Origin: Marsupella aquatica
Taxonomy: Eukaryota; Marchantiophyta
Direction: 5' to 3'
NCBI GenBank assembly: GCA_973895155.1
Contig: OZ316894.1
Coordinates: forward strand, 13,020,001 to 13,084,000
Length of the DNA: 64,000 bases
The notes beneath the pieces were generated by a model, which did no database searches, was not told where the DNA came from, and was given only the letters and a program-made list of their open reading frames with translations. The first letter of the stretch is position 1; every line of letters starts with the position of its first letter. Below, piece after piece: positions 35,989 through 47,509 of the stretch. Position numbers and translations under genes: made by a program.

Positions 35989-38900
35989 TTACTCAGATCC
36001 AGAAGTCCTCAATTCTTGAAACGAAATATCCCTAGATTTATCTCCTAGCGGGGTTCTAGTTGATCCATTCTCTTGTTCTTGCTCTTTCTCTTCTGCCAAA
36101 AATTCAGTCAATCGGATTTTGATTCGATCTACTGTCTTTTTGTACAATGTATCAGATTTTGTCAACATGAAGTTGTAAGCAAAAACAGTCGTTGAAGATA
36201 AATCAAGCTCTTGGTGAAACCATATTGGTTTCAAAGTTCCTTTCCCACGACCGCTTTTCTTCTTTTCGTAGTTTAAGACTTCTGGTAAGTACTTGGCTTT
36301 CCAAGGATCTGACCCGGTTTTTGTAGCATGCCATAAAACATAAATCATTTTTGGAATGTTGAACTCATCGCGCTGGTCAATTCTTTCCACCTTGGCCACC
36401 CAAAATGTTTCCGATTCTTCTCCAGCAACAGAAATATAAGTGTTGACTTCAAGATCCGAAAAGTCTCCTTCCATATTCTCCTTCTCTGCATCTATCTTTC
36501 CTTGATTCCGATAAGGACCCACGTATATATCTCTGGTAGGTCCGTATACTCTCTCTTCAATTTCCTCTTCATTGACAAGGACTCTGGGAACTTCAGCAGC
36601 AACAGCAATCTCCCTTTGGGAGCGTGGCCATTGAAAGGGAAAATCAATGGTCTTTGATCAAGGAGCAAAGATTTATTCAATTCCCGTTGCTCTTCAAAAA
36701 ACATTCTCCACCAGTTCACTTCCTCTTCTGAGAATAAAGTTTCAACTGCAAGTATTCCCTTTTGAATCTCATTTAACGAATCATCCATCTCCTTCAAAGT
36801 CATTCTTGAAGAACTAGACATATTTGGTTGAGTCCTTGTAACGTTCTTATCCCCCTTTTTGAAAAGGGGTAATCCGGGAGCACAACCCATCACCTTTTCT
36901 GGCTCCTCTTCCCTCAAAAATTTCACGCCTCCGTCAGGTTTCCAAGTTGAGTCCGTGGAAAACTTCTTCCCCCATTGGGTTGGAACTTGATTTTCCAACT
37001 TGTCAAATGCAAATTTGTACTGGTGGTGGAAGGTAACATTTCGAATCCTTTCAATGACTAAAGGTGGATCTGAGAAGGCATATTGACGGAAATCATATGT
37101 TTCCTTTAAAAGAGTGATATTTGGTTGGGGTTGATATGATTCACAAATAATATCACATAGGCTTTCGTATGTGAATGCCTTAAACCTTGCTAGTCGTTTA
37201 GAAAATCGACTAAACATTTGATCTATTTGGTCGTGTGTGTGTCCAACCAACAAGAATCCTAGTTTGATTTTCCGAAAAACCTTTCTTCGAATCAACATAT
37301 GAAGATAGGCAAAGAGTAAATTATTTTTATTTTCTCTACTGGTATTATCAAGTTGAAGATAGAGAACAGGCGGCAAGCCACCAGGCTTTTCTTCCCATTC
37401 GTGAAACACCCTTTGCAGGATTGTGACTGTCAAGTTTCCATCATTATGCAATACAGGATAATTAAGAAACACTCTTGAAAATAATGCACCATTGGAAACC
37501 AGGCATCCGACAACGTGCATTTGGATCAAACATGTTTCGTCCACCGATTTTGGGGGCCGCGGCCAATGAGGCAACCTTGTCTTCTTCTGATCCATCCCAT
37601 CAATGACAACTCCCAAATATTTATCTGAATTTGAAAAACATTTCTTACGATGCTTCGTGAGTTTCTCACGTTCTTTGGATTGTTGGTCTCTATGTTTTTG
37701 TAACATAATTTCCCCTCGCCCTGGAAAAACAACTTGTTAGTTTCTTCAAAAAAAATTAGAAATCATGTGTTAAGCCATATTCTTGAAACAAAAACTTGTC
37801 AAACTTGTAAGTAACTTACTCTTTTCGGTCTCCGAGACAGCTTTGTCCCGAATTGATTTGAACTCCTCGCAATCCGCGCAAGCACTGAATCGATTGACTG
37901 GAGGAATCTTCACATGACCAAATTCTTGAACCCAAACTTTCAAGAATTGTCGATAGGATATTTTTGAAGATTCATCAATCTTGGCATAGTTGGAGTCGTA
38001 GATCTTCCATACCTCCAGCTTTGAATAATTATCCAGTAAATGTGAAACTTCTTTATTTGGCAATGTTTCCACGCGTGTCTCAAAAAACGACCTAAGCCAA
38101 CTGACCAAGACTAATCTTTTAACAGATGGAGGGCGTCCAACTGGTTTAGAATATCCTAAGTCTTGGTTGTCTAATTTCAAAATTCTATTTAATCTATGAT
38201 TGCCAACGCAAAATATAAGCTTGAAAGCTTTCCGACAAATACTCTTTTGACCAAACGTGTAAGATATAGTCTGCCTCCCTCCTTCATTTCCGTCTCGCTT
38301 TATAAGCCACTGCAAAGATAAAGATCGATCCTGAGATTTCTGCCTCAAAAATTTAGAACGCGCCTCACGAATTTCTTTTGGAGATAGACTTAGGAGACAA
38401 TGACTCTGACAACAGTACTTACTATTTGTTTTCTTGATATCCTCCTCTTTCAACTTTGTTTCACACAAAGTGGCGTTGCTCGTACGTTTGTAACGACTAG
38501 ATGCCACCGGAACATCATCATCCTCCCCACTCTCCGAAGACTCGCTTTCATTCGATGATGAAATGGTCACCAACATTTGCTTCTGAACATGCCTAGATTC
38601 CAGACCTGCAGCCTCCGGAGATGGAGGCTCTTCCTTCACTCTATGCAGCCTTGGAATACCTGGGCGTATTTCAGAAATCCCTCCATTACCGTGTAGGGAC
38701 CCTTTCAATATTTTCCTAGGGTCCCTCTCCACCAGGTTCGTTTCCCTGTTTGAGTTTCCGTGACTTGATCCGCTCCCTGCCCCAACACCATGACTCCTAG
38801 GTAAAACTGAGGAACGCACATTAGAATTCTTTTCTGGAATACTTTTCAATAACACTGGTCGTCTAGTTTCTTCCCTCATCCCCCTGTGAAATGTTTCCGA

Positions 38901-39386
38901 CGTTGGCTTACCAAAGGTTTTACTTTTTGGCATTTGCTTCAGCCGCTGAACACTTTGGAGATTGCAAAAATCTCTGTCATTTTCCCCACTTAGTGCCTTC
39001 TTCGTCTTTCCAAATCCAGTCTTCATGAATTCATGAGACCGTTTCCCAGACATCCAAATAGGCATTGAACCTTCCAGATTACTCCCCAATTTGTCCTTTG
39101 TTGGTGACAAAGGAGATACAACTTGACGTCCAGGGGGACCAATACTCTCCAAGGAGTCAGAGGAGCTCCCTGACCTCTCTTTACCACCGACCAATGATTT
39201 CTTCCCACTAATTGCAAGTCGTAAAGGACTACGTTTTAACTTGCTCATAGGGGTGGGGGGTGGCATATCTAAAACAGTAGTTATTCCAGGGATATCTGGG
39301 CCAACCACTGTGCAGGGGCCATCCGGCAATGAAACATCATCAGAAACTCCATCTGAATAATCATCTGATTCGTAACACGCCGCCAT
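35989..39386 (-). pseudogene. DUF7869-type element protein (RNase H-like transposase candidate), one frameshift
   Basis: ATG at 39386. Exon 1 (39386-37820) encodes a long disordered N-terminus, an acidic Ser/Glu patch, then a basic region and a Cys-containing segment (FSACADCEEF). An intron at 37721-37819 (GT-AG) leads to exon 2 with the family core: YLGVVIDGMDQ, LYLQLDNTSRENKNN, and LVGHTHDQIDQMFSR. The three acidic/His clusters resemble a DDE/RNase H-fold arrangement (inference). A 1-base frameshift near 36640 joins a C-terminal domain ending at 35989 (VNTYISVAGEESETFWVAKV). I recognise the core as DUF7869-like from memory. It is divergently transcribed from the methyltransferase gene, and may be intact apart from the one shift. 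Confidence 0.65.
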
Positions 39387-39482
39387 TGGAAAAACTAGTG
39401 CAAATTGACAAGAAACTCAGAAAATCAGTAAAATCTAACAAATCTTCTCAAAATAATGACCAAGAGTCATGAATAAACGAGC

Positions 39483-39491
39483 CTATTTATA
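39483..39491 (-). promoter_or_regulatory. TATA box of the DUF7869 gene
   Basis: TATAAATAG on the minus strand, 97 bp upstream of the ATG at 39386. A classic TATA element at a plausible distance. Confidence 0.6.
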
Positions 39492-39579
39492 GTTTTTCAC
39501 GGATTGTTGGGACTTTTTAACTTCAAAAATATCAAATATTCATGAAATTTGCAAGCTTTTTCCCGTTAATACCCCGAAA

Positions 39580-39984
39580 TATTCATGAATAATTGGCCCA
39601 AAAACATTGATTTATCATGATTCTGGGTTAATTTTACTAAGTCGCGCCTGATCCGTGATTAGTATGTATAACCAAGGAACACGGGGCAGCCCATTCATTT
39701 TCACTCAATGTCATTTGGATTTCCTTGGTAAAAGAGTGAAAAACAATCTCGTTGTCCAATTTCGTGCCATTTTCAGCACTCATCGGCGACGTGTCACGAG
39801 TTGTCGCGGTCGCACTTCATTTCGACCCTGTTTTAGGTAGTAATTTCTTCACGTCACCCCCCTCCGAACCCTATTTTAAATACCCTTCTGCATCACCGAG
39901 GTGTACAAGCAAAGAGAGAGGAGACTCCCTTCATGAATTCATGAAGGTCGGAGCGAGAGGGAGACTCCCTTCATGAATTCATGA
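39580..39984. promoter_or_regulatory. Shared promoter with TCATGA palindromes
   Basis: Palindromes: TATTCATGAATA (39580-39591), the 20-bp perfect CCTTCATGAATTCATGAAGG (39928-39947), and TCATGAATTCATGA (39971-39984). The last two are embedded in a 40-bp-spaced direct repeat beginning GAGACTCCCTTCATG. A TATA-like TATTTTAAATAC at 39872-39883 lies about 45 bp before the 20-bp palindrome, on the methyltransferase side. The arrangement resembles operator sites for self-regulation. Confidence 0.55.
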
Positions 39985-40149
39985 TAGGAGTCCTGGGGTG
40001 GCCGAGAGCGTTGTTAGATCCGTAAGGACACGGTTTTAGTAGCCATTTGTTGGCACATTCCTTGGTTCTGTGGCACTTTGTCTCGCAGGTTGGGGTTGAA
40101 GTGGACTGATTTTGTGGTATGTTCTCAGGTTTGAAGATCAGGCAAAAAC

Positions 40150-43100
40150 ATGACAATGTCGCAGGAAGAGCTGGTGGATGACATCTTTTCGCGCCATCCT
40201 TTGACGGACTTCCACAACTCATCCTGGACGATTTCCTTAGGGACGGAAACATGGAAGAAGCCCTTCCTAATGCTGTGTGTATTTGAGGGGCTTCCATCGG
40301 GGGCATTAGGGTGGGTAAATTACGGCCGCATCGATGTATTTCGACGGGGCGACGAAGTTGTGAACATGTTGATCACAACGAAAGAAACATCAACTTTGAT
40401 TGTCGTGGATGTGGAGAGGTTTTCTGGAACGGCTGCCACCTGCTATCTCGATGAGGACATCGATAGCATCATTGAGACTGTCAAGTCTCTTTCGAGTGAG
40501 GAACGTTACCACGACGTCGCGGGAAAGATTTCCGGTTTTGTGTTTGAATTTCACGCTAGCACTTTAAAGAGTGCAATCCAAAAATCAAGAGAGATTCTCC
40601 GGAAAAGGTCGGCAGAGAAGGGAGTAAGTCGTCCACCCAAATCTGGGGCTTCCGGTGTTCCTTCTGGATCGAGGCCTAGCATTTTACCCAATGATATTTT
40701 GACCGTGGTAGCGCCTACAACCTCCCGGGAAGCAGCAGCATCTGGAGGGGGATCTCAAGTTGGCAGATCATCCCAGGGAACGGCTTTGACTGGTGGGTCG
40801 GCACAAGGTACGACTGGAACTCGCATTTCTTCAAAGAAGCGACCTGCTATGACTCCTGAGCCTACCGAGCCCAGTGCTACAAAGTCAAAAAAGAAGACTT
40901 TGGAGAAAATTCCAACGCATTTGGAGCAAAAGGCTCAATCAATGTCAATGGATGCACGGGTATTGTACCAGGAGGAGATTCTGGGAAGATGTGGTGTTCA
41001 AGAGGAGACCATGACCGTTGACATTGGTCAACTTTACCCTCCAGTGAGAGAGAAGGCTGTGGGCTTGCCCATTTACCAGGTCCGACACATCCAACCATAT
41101 TTCTTGACCCAATTGACCTTGCGGATGAAGACTGTAGGTGCCAGTCCACTTGCAGCTCCGTTTGTCCTCTTGGTGGATCCGAAGGAGTGTGCTACTAGGC
41201 AAGACTTTGATTTTTCAAGGAAAGCTGATTACCATTATTATGTGATTGGGGGCAACCATTCAGCCTGTGCCAAAGCAGACCTTGCTCTTCAGTTCCCTAA
41301 CAACAAGGCATTTCGGAGAGTGCAATCTTGGATATTTGCGGGATTGAGTGTGCAAGAGGCAAGAAACCTTGCGTGGAGTCACAATATTGATTCTGAATTT
41401 CGACAACAGATGACGACAATCCAGAGAGTAAATTATATTCACATGAGATTTGTTGAGAATGGATTGTCGTCCAACCAGGATTTCAAGAAAGAGTGTGCTA
41501 CTGAAATCAATCTCAAGGATTGGGGTGTACGAAAGGATGCTGAGGTTCTTAATGCCAATGATAACCTATTTCAGTTGGCATTCCGACAAGATCCTGTGTG
41601 GTCATTTGTGAGGCAGATTTGTGACAAGTGGGAGATGTGTGAGATCAAAGGTCAAAAAGGAGACAAAGGCAAGAAGAAAGTCTCTAAGTCTGGAGATGCC
41701 AAATTGCCTTATGAGGACATGAAATTAACAGAGTGGAGACACATGCAGGCCTTGAAAGATCCTGATATGATTTGCCCAGTGTTACAGAGAGTTCTTACTA
41801 AAGAACTCTCTTTACAGGAAATGGGTCACGAATTTACTCGACACAAATTTCAGATGCAGGTGCAGAAGGCCTTCCTCACGTGTCTACACGAGGAGAGTTG
41901 GTCATGTTGTAAAACCAAGTACCCTGAGCATTGCACGGACAATGTGCTTAAGAATTTCGTACCTGTTTTCCAGACATGGGTAAGATTCTGTCACCTTTCT
42001 TCGAATGATTGTTTGAATTCATTTAATATTTGGAATCCTTGTTTCTAATTCTACAGTTCCTTTTTGTAGAAAGATACCACCTCCCGGAAAAAGAAGGGAG
42101 ATGAGGAAGGCAAAGATCTCAAGTCATTCCCGGACAAATTCAATGCGCATATTGTGCAAGCCCAAAATTGGCTATCCATGAAGACTTCTAGTCGGCAAAC
42201 CCAAGAGGGGGAACTTCATCCAAATTCGTTTGAGCATCCAGAGTTTGGTGATGTGCACTATGATATTTTTACTCATGATGCTCAGCGATTACATGAGGTG
42301 GTTCCGGGTCGGGCTTACACATTAGCTTTAGTGGATATTCCCTACGGGTTTGCATTGCCTGGATGTCTTCATGAAGACACTATTGGATGGGGAACTGAGG
42401 AGATCACAAAAATGGTCCAATCGTTCAAGGTGGCTACTACTGCAAAGTTGTGGCGTATTATCATTCACCACAGCCTTGACCAATATGAGGCCATCAAGAC
42501 CGTTTTGAAAGCGGAGTGTAATGGAGGGTTCCAGAATTGTGTGTGGTAAGAATTTTTTTTTTGTTGAAAAAAACAACTATTAGTTATTCATGATTTCATG
42601 AACCATGTTTCTCAGTTTAAATAACTCCTTGACTTTTTGTGACTTTTCAGGGTTAAGGATAATGTGAAGAATGCTGGTGGACCAAGATTGAACAGCAACT
42701 TTGAGTGCTTTACAATTGGCTTTCACAGCCAGGATGGTAAACGGTCATTGGAGCACTTCAATTTTGACACAAATGAATCAAGGAACAATGTGGTTGTATG
42801 CGCAGCTGTGACTAAGAAGCTGAAACACAACGGGGATAACAAGGCAGTGAATGTTTATCAGAAACCACGTGCATTGTTAGATTGGGAAGTGAGTCATTTT
42901 AGTCAGGTTGGAGACTGGGTTTTGGATATTTGTTCAGGATCAGGGACTGGGACAACCTCCTCCTTGGCCATGGGGAGACATTGCGTTGCCATTGAGATTG
43001 ACGAGCGACAGAGCAGTGTGTTGAAAGGGAGGATTCTCAACCTTGCAGATAACATTGAAGAGGAAGACGGACAGGGGGAGATGGATGAGGAGAGTGAGGA

Positions 43101-43212
43101 AGACATTCCTCAGGCCGGAGAGGATAGCGTGGTTGACGATGCCACAATTGTTCCAGAATTGACGACAGGGACTTCCGGAACCGAGGAAGGGGAAGCGGTC
43201 CCTTTGGATTAG
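40150..43212 (+). CDS. ParB-like domain fused to beta-class DNA methyltransferase
   Basis: Three exons, 40150-41979, 42070-42545 and 42651-43212, with GT-AG introns and phases that join to 955 codons without a stop. Residues 1-150 are an unrecognised globular domain; 150-260 are disordered and basic. Residues about 285-440 are a ParB/sulfiredoxin-like domain with DIGQLYPP and the signature YYVIGGNHSACAKADLA (IGGNH 366-370). Residues about 660-890 are a methyltransferase with the catalytic motif IV LVDIPYGF (DIPYG 699-703) preceding the SAM-binding motif I VLDICSGSGTG (861-869) and AIEID (884-886). That order and the KPRALLDWEVS lead-in fit the beta class of N6-adenine or N4-cytosine enzymes, not the C5-cytosine family. 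Asp-Ile-Pro-Tyr replaces the usual Asp-Pro-Pro-Tyr. The C-terminus is acidic. Introns argue against bacterial contamination. Confidence 0.8.
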
Positions 43213-43540
43213 ACTAGATAAATAGAGGGACTCGTAGCATTTGAAACCACTTGGGCTTAAGTTGGGTTATATTTTGTAAAACTTTGAGTTTGACTTAAAC
43301 TCTGATCGATGAGTTTGATTTTGATTACTTTTATAAAGTGCATATTTCAAGGTTTATACAATTGTGAGAATATCATATAAGATATGCTTAGATTTTGGTG
43401 GTAAAATTCTCTTGAGTCTAGTTTGGAAAATACATACCATTTTTTGGTGGTTTTTTGGTATACACTTTTTAATATCATGAAGATTTTGAAAAGAGAAATA
43501 AGGCTTTGGACTCATCCCTTAAGGCTTCTTGTTCAGGGGG

Positions 43541-44896
43541 TCATTCTGTCATTTCTTGTTCAGTCCATTCATCCCTTTGCCCTAAGACATAGTTGTGGAG
43601 TAGTGCACATGCGCGATACCTACACATCCACACATTATCCTTTTTCTCATTAAGTTGTGTCCTAATTTCTTTTAGAGAAAACCAACAAGATTTAAGAACA
43701 CCTATGCAGTGTTCGTTGACATATCTGGTCTTTGCAATACATGTATTCCAATCCTCCTTGTCTTTGCGCCCAAATGTATTTTTGTATGCTGCCACCATGT
43801 GGGGCGCGTTCACGTAACCAGAATCCCCAATACGATACTATCCCAGATCAAAGGCAGACTCTCCATGAATTTTTTCCCAAAGCATGTTCCTTTTCAGGAC
43901 TGTGATGTCTGAACAAGACCCTGGCATACCTGTCAAACACAATGCAAGAATTGGCCAGGAAAGATTAGCCAAGGGAATTCCATACAGGTCTGGTAGTTCT
44001 GAAAATGAAAACAGGAATGAAACTTCAATTCAGTGCAAAATTATTGGATTGCAGGCTTCACCTGCACTTAGGAAAATGATTTTCGTTTTATGGTCACATA
44101 CAACCTGTGCGTTGATGGAGTACCGTGATTTCCTATCGAAATAACATTCCCCATGATTTTTGGGACGCTGAGTCAAAGGCAATGTTGTTTCGTCAATCAA
44201 GCCTACACAGCCCTGGAAGCCTTTCTTTGCAAATTCATCTGAGATTTGTACCCTCTCTATCCTATCTGGCCATTTCAGCAAATCACCAAGGGATGACTCT
44301 AACGCAGTCATGCATCAAACTGTGTAGTTCACACAAGATCCTACGCTAACACCCCAGAGAAGCAGTGTTCTCTTTAGACAGACTCCATTTCCTGTATGTC
44401 CCAACCTATCTCAACATGTGGCTAATTGGAGTGATAAAGGAGCCTGCTCATGTCGTGAATTATTCAGAAATACCGGATGTAATTCAATCATCTGGAGGAG
44501 AACAAAGAAGGCTTCTTTGTCCATCCTACAAATTTGTCTAAAGTCACTTTGGGGAAGGACAGTCCTGAAAAATGTGTCTGCAAATTCTTTTGCCCTAAGT
44601 GTTTTAGAACGTTTCTGAAAATACCTCTCACTATCCAACACAACATACAATTCCAACCAATGGGATGGTTTGGCATTTACATCTGTCGGATCAGTAGATA
44701 TTCCATCATGTGAATCTAAAGATGAATCACAATCACTATCTGTATCTGGAGTCATGAAGCCACTAGTGACTGAGGAGGTATCAGATGAAGCACTCGTGCC
44801 CTCCTCTTCACTACTGGAGCTGTCCATCATGATACTGAAATAAAGATTCTCACGAACCCATTTCAAACATTGCTGCCAATTGGAGACCTTTGGCAT
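43541..44896 (-). pseudogene. PIF/Harbinger (HARBI1-like, DDE_Tnp_4) nuclease with three in-frame stops
   Basis: Starts at 44896 (MPKVSNWQQ). The N-terminal part is acidic and Ser-rich, followed by a helical region (FRQICRMDKEAFFVLLQM). Stops at 44411 (TGA) and near 44314 (TGA) interrupt one frame that continues RLGHTGNG, LLWGVSVGSC and the catalytic core CVGLIDETTLPL (first Asp) and YFDRKSRYSINAQVV. An intron at 43930-44062 (GT-AG) leads to MPGSCSDITVLKR, a TAG near 43840, then YRIGDSGY (second Asp) and VNEHCIGVLKSCWF (Glu). The DDE triad is present but the gene is broken. It faces the Myb/SANT gene at 33381, its expected partner in this superfamily. Confidence 0.8.
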
Positions 44897-45274
44897 GATT
44901 GTTCAATTAAACGGAACTTCTGACCCGTACACTGCAAGGGAGCACATATATAGGATGGTCAACTTACATAAACAAATTAAAAATGCACCACGTGCTTTCC
45001 ATTTCAAAAATTTCTGTGTCACATACATAGTTTACTGAAAAAACCAAAAGAAGTGTGACAGAGATTTAGCAGGACATGAAGTCTAAAGCCTCTAATTTGA
45101 ACTGTCGCGAGAATGAACTCAGAATCCCAAGGGCCTCAGTCTACTCAATTCAGACTGAAGTTAGTCGATTAGATAGTCAAGCGGGCCTTGCAGAGAATGT
45201 GTGATCAGGTGATGGACAAAAGTAGATAGGGAAGCTTTTCAGCTACGTGTCTTTTCATGACTGAATGACACTCA
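44897..45274. other. No recognisable gene
   Basis: Short spacer between the Harbinger gene and the LINE remnant. It may contain the right end of the 33-45 kb element, but no clear terminal repeat was identified. Confidence 0.35.
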
Positions 45275-46079
45275 TTGTTCCTTGTTTGTCACAGGCTCAC
45301 AACCTCTCAAGCTGTTGTATCGGCGAGTCCTCTTTGGGCCCCCTTTCGTATGAGTTCTTTTATTTTTACCACATCCACGCGCCTTCGGTTGGGTCTTCCT
45401 CACCCTTGCCTCTTGGGTCAGCCCACTTGCGTCTGTGGAGCGCCCCTTGATGGGCAAGGCATTCACATTCTCAGGTGCGGTCATGGTAGTGAGAGGACTG
45501 CGACACACGACGACATTCGGGACGTGGTGGCGGCCATTGCTCGTGATTCTGGTTACCATGTCATGATGGAGCAGAGACATGTGTTACCTCCACGGGATGG
45601 GTTTCTGATCGTCGTCGAGCAGATTTGGTATTCTCTCGCGCTGATGTTCGTGCCCTTGGGGATGTCATTGTTGCTGATCCGACTAGTGGGGCCAACGTGG
45701 CTTCGGCGGCTCATGTACCAGGCCATGCCGCCGCGAGGGCAGCTCGGCTGAAGGAGGAGGCCTATGCTGTGCGGTACCCCGGGGACCTCTTCCATCCGTT
45801 TGCCGTGGAGGTCTTTGGGGCGCTACACCCATCCTTTGACCGTTTTCTTCGCTCTTGCGCAGTTCAGTATGTTGAGCAGAGGCCCTATCCCCCTGTGTCA
45901 GTCATCACTGCATTCTTTAGACAGAGGGTGCCTGTTGCGCTTCAGCGGGCATAGGCGTTCACTATTCTTCATAGGGGGGAGGCTGTTGGTTTTAGGGCCG
46001 CTAGTAGGATTCCTTTGCTTGACCCCCCCATGCAGTTCACACCGGAGCTTTACCAGGCTCTCCAGCTTGCTGATAGGTA
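45275..46079 (+). pseudogene. LINE-type ORF C-terminus: zinc knuckle and restriction-like endonuclease
   Basis: Begins in coding sequence with TRLRLGLPHPC, then a CVCGAP...HILRC zinc motif followed by THDDIRDVVAAIARDSGYHV. A frameshift near 45600 moves to the frame RRRADLVFSRADVRALGDVIVADPTS, a PD-(D/E)xK-type endonuclease core of the sort at the C-terminus of some non-LTR retrotransposons (inference). One TAG follows near 45952, and the frame ends at 46077-46079. No reverse transcriptase lies upstream, so this is a 5'-truncated copy as expected for LINE insertion. Confidence 0.6.
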
Positions 46080-47509
46080 GGCGTTTGGGTTCCTGTCTTT
46101 GGGTTTGCTTTTCTTGGCCCCTTGGTGGTCTCCCCCTTGATTGGGTCTTTTGTTCATGTCTCCTGATTGTGTGCCCTCTGTTTTTTGGCAGTTTGATATA
46201 CTTTGTATAACTATGGAGATGTACGGTGATGTTAACACATCGGAGGACACGGTAATTATGACGACAGTCCTAATCGTAATCACGGACTTCGTCCCATCGG
46301 ACGTGCCTGAAGTCTCACCTCATACCGTAGGGATTGGTACCACGTTGTTACGACGGGTTTTGCTGTCGCTCACCTCTGTGATGCGACAGTAGATAGACCA
46401 TGGTGAAACTGCTTTGTTTCATGGACCGTGGAAGAAGGGACGAGCGGAATGTTTGGGACTTTGTGGGTCCTGAGTTAGGTTTGTGAGATTACCTGATAGG
46501 TAGAAACGATGTACTCATTTTCACGTTTTGTCGCGATTTGGAGTACGCTTCACTCGGACAAGTTGATGACGGAGAAGCAGATTTCTTTGAAACACTCTCC
46601 TGTTTTTAGTAGGTTTTAGCTCTTAGAGTTGTACTGGACCCTCTCGTTCCCAACTAATGTTTTGTATGTATGGGAATGTTGATTATTTTCTCCTGATTGC
46701 GCCGTACACCGCGCGCTCGAGTTGGATGATTTCTTCTCCGTCTGACACCTTTCAACAGTTGCGTGGAGCGGAGGGGAGTTCTCCATACACCAGGTTGCAA
46801 TAGACTGATGACAGGAGCAAGAGTACGGAGACAGCACGATTAGAACAGCTTATTGAAGAAATTGCATGCCCGACTTTAAGTTCTGGCCGTAGAGTCACCG
46901 TATTGTTTCCACACTCAAAGCAGGAATGTTGAGTATGTAGAATGTAAATCGAACGTCACACCATGTGTGCATGCGGTGAGACTTGCCTATCAGGCAATAG
47001 ATACGAAGGCCAAGAATGTTAGTGAGCCTGGCAAGCCAAGTTCGATCTGAAAAAGTTAATACATTGACTAGGAGTGTAAAACTATGTCGACGGAGTTCCG
47101 TAATGTGGGAAAAAAATGAATGGGGAATTTGCGGTTTCATGCGAGGGACGAAAGGTGTACTTTGTCAGACGCAGAAATCACCGGGGTAAACTATTGTCAA
47201 ATTTGTCGATTGTCGGTAGAATGGTCCTGCACCCTTCTGCCAATGCGAGAGACGAGTCCCTGCTAGCCACTATTCTGGTTTCATCTTAGGCCTCGCTAAA
47301 GTCGGAGTGGTCTGCAAATCTTACCTCGAAAGGTATGGTCCTCGGAAGCTAGCACGAAAAAGCGAGAGTGTGTTGCTTTGACAGCAGCTCTAGTCAACAT
47401 GGGGGTAGTTCGCGCTGACGCGCACGAAGGCAACGGAGACGAATGCAGGATGGGTGAGGACGTCCTCCCCTCACCACTCGGGAAATGTACCAGGGACAAA
47501 AGACGTTTA
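46080..47509. other. Intergenic, upstream of TAA/TAR gene
   Basis: No gene is supported. It should contain the promoter and 5' leader of the aminotransferase gene; I see no certain TATA box. An in-frame upstream ATG lies at 47378. Confidence 0.4.

Noticed and set aside
40150-43212. Bacterial or phage contamination as source of the ParB-methyltransferase gene
   Set aside because: Two GT-AG introns with matching phases and flanking plant-type transposons argue for eukaryotic nuclear DNA.
33017-45160. CCCTTGAGA/CCCTTGGGA similarity as outer terminal inverted repeat of the 33-45 kb block
   Set aside because: Only about 10-13 loosely matching bases with no clear target duplication; indistinguishable from chance.
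47378-47509. Upstream in-frame ATG of the aminotransferase gene as the true start
   Set aside because: It would add 44 residues before the membrane anchor without recognisable content; the ATG at 47510 gives a more usual family length. Not excluded.
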